Source: Desulfobacterales bacterium
GTDB taxonomy: Bacteria > Desulfobacterota > Syntrophobacteria > B119-G9
Assembly (NCBI GenBank): GCA_026992215.1
Contig: JALXAI010000561.1
Coordinates: 1-10,124, forward strand
Length of the DNA stretch: 10,124 nucleotides
Direction of reading: 5' to 3'
Shown: positions 6,658-10,124 of the stretch, in pieces
How positions within the stretch are numbered: the stretch's first letter is position 1
How the letters are laid out: every line of letters begins with the position of its first letter
Translations under genes and position numbers: made by a program
Notes under the pieces: model-generated
Database searches by the model: none
What the model saw: only the letters and a program-made list of their open reading frames with translations
What the model was told of the DNA's origin: nothing

Positions 6658-7239
6658 GTGGATAAGCCGATTTCAAAGGAGAGGTGCGGGAAAGTCTATC
6701 TTGCTCTTTTGCATCACCCCGTTTTAAACAAAAACGGGGACGTGGTGATCACGGCACTCACAAACCTTGATGTTCATGATATTGCGAGAGCCGCAAAAAC
6801 CTACGGGGTTTATAAATTTTACGTTGTGACCCCTTCAGAGTCACAGCACAGGCTGCTAAATAGAATACTGGCCCACTGGACGTCGGGTTTTGGCGGAGAA
6901 TACAATCCGACAAGAAAAGCCGCTCTTGAACTTGTCAGCGCGGCATATAGCCTTGATGAAGTGAAAAAAAAGATAGCCTATGGAAGTGGTAAAAGACCGC
7001 TGGTTGTTTTAACCAGTGCAAAAAAAAGGGAAACAACCATCTCGTTTGGCAGTATCGGAAAGAGGTTGGCGGAAGGCGAGGACCTACTTCTGGTTTTTGG
7101 AACCGGATGGGGCCTGGCGAAAGAAGTACATGAAAAAGCCCACTTCTTGCTTGAACCGATTTGTGGTGTGGGAGAATATAATCATCTTTCGGTCAGAAGC
7201 GCAGTTTCTATAATTCTGGACCGCCTGTTCGGCAGATGA
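6658..7239 (+). CDS. SPOUT-class RNA methyltransferase (TM1570 / Methyltrn_RNA_4 type), target unknown
   Basis: A 193-residue protein of the SAM-dependent SPOUT family typified, from memory, by Thermotoga TM1570, which also lies beside trmD and rplS. The substrate of this family is not known to me; an RNA target is inferred from fold and context. Visible blocks are VYLALLHHPVLNKNGDVVITAL (14-35), TNLDVHDIARAAKTYGV (35-51), the knot segment DLLLVFGTGWGL (142-153), and the C-terminal ICGVGEYNHLSVRSAVSIIL (168-187), in which NHLSVRSA resembles the last knot motif of other SPOUT enzymes. The start is GTG at 6658, with AGGGG at 6642-6646 about 11 bases upstream. The gene follows trmD by 24 bases and almost touches the rplS leader, so it is clearly co-transcribed. 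It is a distinct gene, not a fragment of trmD, and appears intact. Confidence 0.88.
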   Translation: MDKPISKERCGKVYLALLHHPVLNKNGDVVITALTNLDVHDIARAAKTYGVYKFYVVTPSESQHRLLNRILAHWTSGFGGEYNPTRKAALELVSAAYSLDEVKKKIAYGSGKRPLVVLTSAKKRETTISFGSIGKRLAEGEDLLLVFGTGWGLAKEVHEKAHFLLEPICGVGEYNHLSVRSAVSIILDRLFGR

Positions 7240-7267
7240 TTGAAAGATATGTGGATAGTTGAAATGC

Positions 7268-7273
7268 AGGAGG
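7268..7273 (+). promoter_or_regulatory. Ribosome-binding site deciding the rplS start
   Basis: AGGAGG lies five bases before the ATG at 7279. The frame is open back to a TTG at 7240, but this site and the family N-terminus select 7279. Confidence 0.85.
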
Positions 7274-7278
7274 AATCA

Positions 7279-7635
7279 ATGGGTGCAAAAAACGAAATCA
7301 TCTCAATGCTGGAAAAAGAGAGTATGAGAACCGATATCCCGGAGTTCAGAGCGGGAGACACGGTAAGGGTACATGTCAGGATCAGGGAAGGGGAGAAGGA
7401 AAGAATCCAGGTCTTTCAGGGAGTGGTTATTCGAAGACATAACAGGAACCAGCTGACAGCGACCTTTACGGTAAGAAAAGTTTCGTATGGAATCGGTGTG
7501 GAGAGAATATTCCCGTTGCATTCACCGATGATTGAAAAAATAGAAGTTGTAACCAGGGGCAGGGTAAGACGATCCCGGCTCTATTATCTCAGGAATCTCA
7601 GAGGAAAGGCTGCAAGAATCAAGGAAAGAAGGTAA
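7279..7635 (+). CDS. rplS: 50S ribosomal protein L19
   Basis: L19 lies at the interface of the 30S and 50S subunits. The 118-residue protein is close to the usual 115. Visible landmarks are IPEFRAGDTVRVHVRI (20-35), the VFQGVVIRRH segment (45-54), FTVRKVSYGIGVERIFPLHS (63-82), and the basic C-terminus RRSRLYYLRNLRGKAARIKE (97-116), all conserved in the family. The start is set by the AGGAGG at 7268-7273. It closes the ffh-rplS gene block; the stop is followed within a few bases by a long hairpin. Confidence 0.98.
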   Translation: MGAKNEIISMLEKESMRTDIPEFRAGDTVRVHVRIREGEKERIQVFQGVVIRRHNRNQLTATFTVRKVSYGIGVERIFPLHSPMIEKIEVVTRGRVRRSRLYYLRNLRGKAARIKERR

Positions 7636-7641
7636 AATAAC

Positions 7642-7690
7642 AACTCCTGGCGTCCCCTGCGGAGTAACCGGTCTCCGCAGGGCGCGAGTT
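7642..7690 (+). terminator. Strong stem-loop after rplS, possible terminator or processing element
   Basis: CCCTGCGGAG (7655-7664) pairs perfectly with CTCCGCAGGG (7673-7682) around an eight-base loop. The stem extends outward through GCG/CGC (7650-7652 with 7683-7685) and AACTC/GAGTT (7642-7646 with 7686-7690), with small one-sided bulges. It starts seven bases after the rplS stop. No T run follows directly; a T-rich stretch begins only near 7705. It may be a weak or factor-dependent terminator that tunes rnhB-yraN expression, or an RNA end-protecting or processing structure. Confidence 0.5.
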
Positions 7691-7728
7691 AATGGCAAAT
7701 GGGGTTTTTCCTTTTCCTCTGCAGGTGT

Positions 7729-7776
7729 ATGGAAAATTCGGACCATAGATTGCGATGGAATGCCCCCCTAAAATGA
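7729..7776 (+). CDS. Possible 15-codon leader peptide overlapping the rnhB start
   Basis: The tiny frame encodes MENSDHRLRWNAPLK. An AGG lies at 7723-7725, close to its ATG, and its TGA overlaps an in-frame rnhB ATG (7773) as ATGA. That arrangement would allow translational coupling. It could equally be chance: the ribosome-binding site is short and tightly spaced, and so small a frame carries no coding signal of its own. Confidence 0.2.
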   Translation: MENSDHRLRWNAPLK

Positions 7777-8441
7777 AACAACTCAGGCTTCCTTTCCTTG
7801 CTGATCAGGATGCATGTCATCTGGAACGCCTTGCCAGAAAACGGGGCTTTAAATACGTTGCCGGTGTTGACGAGGCGGGACGGGGACCGCTTGCAGGGCC
7901 GGTGGTGGCCGCCGCCGTGATTCTCCCGGATCAAATTTCAATATCAGGCATTGATGACTCCAAGAGACTGTCGCCCGCCAGGCGGGAGCTTCTCTACAAG
8001 ATGATTCGTTCGGAAGCGCTTGCCATAGGTATTGGAGTCGCTTCTCACGAAGAAATAGACAGCTATAATGTATTGCAAGCAACTCTCCTGGCCATGAAGC
8101 GAGCCGTGGCGCGCCTGGAACCTGCTCCCGATTACATACTCGTAGACGGCCTGCAAATAATACCTGGGCTTGACATGGCACAGCAGGCGATTCCGAAGGG
8201 AGATCAAGTCAGCATATCCATCGGTGCTGCTTCTATCGTGGCCAAGGTGGAACGAGATATTATCATGGACAGGTACCACGACGAATTCCCCATGTATAAC
8301 TTCAGGTCGAATAAGGGGTACAGTACCGTGGAGCACAGAAGGGCGATAGGAAGGTACGGGTACTGTCGCATACACAGGAAGACCTTTACCGGCGTAAAAG
8401 AGCTTGTCGGCAGAAAGAAGCCGTACAGGCATGGAGCATGA
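7755..8441 (+). CDS. rnhB: Ribonuclease HII
   Basis: RNase HII cleaves the RNA strand of RNA-DNA hybrids and removes single ribonucleotides misincorporated into DNA. The 228-residue protein has the four catalytic acids: Asp-39 and Glu-40 in GVDEAGRGPLAGPV (37-50), Asp-131 in ILVDGLQ (128-134), and Asp-150 in PKGDQ (147-151). DDSKRLSPARRELL (67-80), SIGAASIVAKVERD (155-168) and the NKGYSTVEHRRAIGRYG block (186-202) are also standard. The start is uncertain: ATG at 7755 and ATG at 7773 (six residues shorter) both lack a clear Shine-Dalgarno site. The N-terminal 35 residues before the catalytic motif are a little longer than in E. coli. Its stop overlaps the first ATG of yraN. Confidence 0.97.
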   Translation: MECPPKMKQLRLPFLADQDACHLERLARKRGFKYVAGVDEAGRGPLAGPVVAAAVILPDQISISGIDDSKRLSPARRELLYKMIRSEALAIGIGVASHEEIDSYNVLQATLLAMKRAVARLEPAPDYILVDGLQIIPGLDMAQQAIPKGDQVSISIGAASIVAKVERDIIMDRYHDEFPMYNFRSNKGYSTVEHRRAIGRYGYCRIHRKTFTGVKELVGRKKPYRHGA

Positions 8442-8443
8442 CT

Positions 8444-8854
8444 ATGCCTGCAGGCGGTGGATCGACAAGAATCAGACTGGGAGCAAGAGGAGAAGACGTA
8501 GCCGTATCGTATCTGAAAAAAAACGGCTACAAGATAGTGGAAAGAAACTTTCGATGCGTGCTCGGCGAAATTGATATAGTGGCCTATGACGGAAAAACCC
8601 TTGTCTTCGTGGAAGTCAGAACCAGGAAATCCAGGCAGTTTGGAAGCCCGATATCTTCTGTATCCTTCAGGAAACAGAAAAAATTGATTTCGCTTGCAAA
8701 TTTCTACATCAAAAAGCATCGTCTCTTTGATAAGCCCGCGCGCTTTGATGTAGTTGGAATAACCCTCGGAGAAAAAGACAATTGCACGGTTGAGCTGGTC
8801 AAAAATGCATTTTCCGATTTTACTTCACCAGGCTATCAATATCGCGGGTATTGA
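8444..8854 (+). CDS. yraN: YraN family protein (UPF0102), predicted nuclease-fold
   Basis: A UPF0102/YraN family protein with a predicted PD-(D/E)xK endonuclease-like fold; its biochemical function is not settled. The 136 residues carry the family core: GARGEDVAVSYLKKNGYKIVERN (13-35), then VLGEIDIVAYDG (39-50) and LVFVEVRTR (53-61). Glu-17, Asp-44 and Glu-57 fit the acidic positions of the fold; the usual Lys is replaced by Arg-59. FRKQKKLISLANFYI (74-88) and RFDVVGI (99-105) complete the pattern. Two starts are possible: ATG 8438, overlapping the rnhB stop as ATGA, or ATG 8444. GGAG at 8433-8436 is seven bases from 8444 but only one from 8438, so 8444 is preferred. The rnhB-yraN pairing is common. 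Confidence 0.93.
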   Translation: MPAGGGSTRIRLGARGEDVAVSYLKKNGYKIVERNFRCVLGEIDIVAYDGKTLVFVEVRTRKSRQFGSPISSVSFRKQKKLISLANFYIKKHRLFDKPARFDVVGITLGEKDNCTVELVKNAFSDFTSPGYQYRGY

Positions 8855-8884
8855 GCAGGAATTGTCTCTTCGGTAAATGGTCTC

Positions 8885-10124
8885 GTGGCTGGCAAAGACA
8901 AAAAAATCTGGAAATCCACTCACCTGATATCGTTAGTGCTTCTGCTGTCTTCTTTGTTTAATGCTGGATTCCCTCCCCGGTCCCTTGCCTTAAAGCCCGA
9001 CCAGGTCCTGGTCATCGCCAATTCCGGGGCTCCCGGGAGCGTTGATCTTGCCTGCTACTACATGGAAAAAAGGGATATTCCTAAAACCAACCTCTTAAAA
9101 ATAAAAATTGCCAACAAGGAACGCTGCAGGAGGAGCGAGTACAGGAAGCTGATTCTTAATCCCTTGAGAAGATACCTGGTACTGGCGGGAAACAGCGATA
9201 ATCTTCGCTGCCTGGTCCTTGTCTATGGTGTTCCGCTGGTCATAAAACCTGACAGCCTTGATAGAACGAAAAGAAGGCAGGTGAAAGAGAAAAGGGAGCG
9301 ACTCAGGGCGCTGAAGGTTTCTCTGGAGAAGGCCAGGAATTCAGTAAAAGACAAAAAGATCATCGAGGATCTCAGGAAAAAAATAAGGAAAATAAAAAGA
9401 GAAATTCAAAAAATCAGTGAAACAGATCAGGTTGCCTCCGTTGATTCCGAACTGTCCCTGGCGAGGTTTGACAGGTACAAGCTGTCGATGTGGCTCCCGA
9501 ACCCATACTTTGTCGGCTACCGGGGTAGCGTTTCCAAGCTGGATGCCTTTAGGGAGCGAGTCTTCATGGTGAGCCGGATTGATGCTCCCGACTACCGCAC
9601 TGCAAAACGAATTATCGATGATTCGATTACCGTGGAAAAAACGGGACTCAGGGGTATTGCTTACTTCGACGCGAGGTATCCGAAGGTTGGAAAGTCCCCT
9701 TCCATGTATGGCAAGTACGACCTGTCTATACGGAAAGCGGCGGAACTGGTTCACAAAAGCGGTGCCATGAAGGTTGTGCTGGACCTTACACCTGAACTTT
9801 TTCGGCCGGGTTCATGCAAACACGCGGCCCTATACTGCGGCTGGTACAGTCTTGCCCATTACGTGGATGCCTTTTCGTGGGTTCGGGGTTCTGTAGGTTA
9901 CCATATAGCAAGTTCTGAATGCGTATCTCTACACGAAAAAGCAGCTTCGTACTGGTGTATCAAAATGCTTCAAAAAGGTGTTGCCGCGACCCTTGGCCCG
10001 GTGGCTGAACCATACCTCAGAGCCTTTCCGCCTCCCGATCTGTTTTTCAAATTTCTTCTTGAAGGAAAACCGCTCGTTGAAGCCTACTTCCTGTCCAAGC
10101 CCTTCGTGTCCTGGAGGATGGTAC
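8885..10124 (+). CDS. Exported TIGR03790 family protein with inserted coiled coil; 3' end cut off
   Basis: 413 residues are visible and the frame runs off the right edge. An N-terminal signal peptide is clear: a Lys-rich start, hydrophobic LISLVLLLSSLF (14-25), and a likely cut after SLA at 35, so the mature protein is outside the cytoplasm. I assign it to the uncharacterised TIGR03790 family from motif memory: VLVIANSGAPGSVDLACYYM (41-60), LVLVYGVPL (110-118), ASVDSEL (184-190), YHIASSEC (339-346) and GVAATLGPVAEPYL (365-378). Between YGVPL and ASVDSEL lies a Lys/Arg/Glu-rich helix, about 127-178, with coiled-coil character. The GTG start at 8885 is the only plausible one after the yraN stop in this frame, and it lacks a good Shine-Dalgarno site. 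It follows yraN by 30 bases. Enzymatic function is unknown. Confidence 0.8.
   Translation, partial: MAGKDKKIWKSTHLISLVLLLSSLFNAGFPPRSLALKPDQVLVIANSGAPGSVDLACYYMEKRDIPKTNLLKIKIANKERCRRSEYRKLILNPLRRYLVLAGNSDNLRCLVLVYGVPLVIKPDSLDRTKRRQVKEKRERLRALKVSLEKARNSVKDKKIIEDLRKKIRKIKREIQKISETDQVASVDSELSLARFDRYKLSMWLPNPYFVGYRGSVSKLDAFRERVFMVSRIDAPDYRTAKRIIDDSITVEKTGLRGIAYFDARYPKVGKSPSMYGKYDLSIRKAAELVHKSGAMKVVLDLTPELFRPGSCKHAALYCGWYSLAHYVDAFSWVRGSVGYHIASSECVSLHEKAASYWCIKMLQKGVAATLGPVAEPYLRAFPPPDLFFKFLLEGKPLVEAYFLSKPFVSWRMV

Noticed and set aside
7944..8719. Two long minus-strand frames opposite rnhB and yraN
   Set aside because: They lie antisense to two confidently identified genes with intact catalytic motifs; they are shadows of the coding strand.
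9029..9040. 12-base palindrome GCTCCCGGGAGC
   Set aside because: It lies inside the conserved N-terminal motif of the exported protein (Gly-Ala-Pro-Gly-Ser codons) and is explained by coding sequence.

Overview
The window reads as a chromosomal stretch of a Gram-negative, medium-GC bacterium. The best fit is a Desulfobacterota / deltaproteobacterial lineage of the Syntrophobacter or Thermodesulforhabdus type. That placement is inference: it rests on the gene order ffh-rpsP-khpA-rimM-trmD-SPOUT methyltransferase-rplS-rnhB-yraN, a lone tatA upstream of it, an acyl-CoA mutase, and a TIGR03790-family secreted protein. No similarity search could be run.

Layout. Positions 1-1650 (minus strand) hold the catalytic subunit of a B12-dependent acyl-CoA mutase, cut by the left edge. 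A divergent gene-poor region (1651-2332) follows. Then, all on the plus strand, come a small unrecognised Cys-rich zinc-ribbon protein (2333-2722) and tatA (2798-3001). A 420-base gap (3002-3421) ends in a near-consensus sigma-70 promoter. That promoter opens a tight run of translation and RNA-modification genes: ffh, rpsP, khpA, rimM, trmD, a SPOUT RNA methyltransferase, and rplS. A strong hairpin follows rplS, then rnhB and yraN, which almost overlap. The right edge cuts an exported TIGR03790-type protein with an inserted coiled coil.

How the genes work together. Ffh is the protein half of the signal recognition particle, and TatA forms the twin-arginine translocation pore, so both serve protein export. 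rpsP, khpA, rimM, trmD and rplS form the classical ribosome/tRNA-maturation operon: two ribosomal proteins, a 30S maturation factor, an RNA chaperone-like KH protein and the tRNA m1G37 methyltransferase. RNase HII and YraN belong to nucleic-acid maintenance. The usual lepB between rplS and rnhB is absent; a structured spacer stands in its place.

Most notable points. (1) The mutase has Phe-92 and Gln-210 where methylmalonyl-CoA mutase has Tyr and Arg. This is the isobutyryl-CoA mutase signature, so the default name 'methylmalonyl-CoA mutase' is probably wrong for it. (2) The SPOUT methyltransferase has no target known to me. (3) The TIGR03790-type protein hints at an exosortase/PEP-CTERM system elsewhere in the genome, and it carries a charged coiled-coil insertion. 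(4) The Cys-rich protein next to tatA is unrecognised. I saw no CRISPR array, insertion sequence, tRNA or rRNA, and no wholly new multi-gene system.
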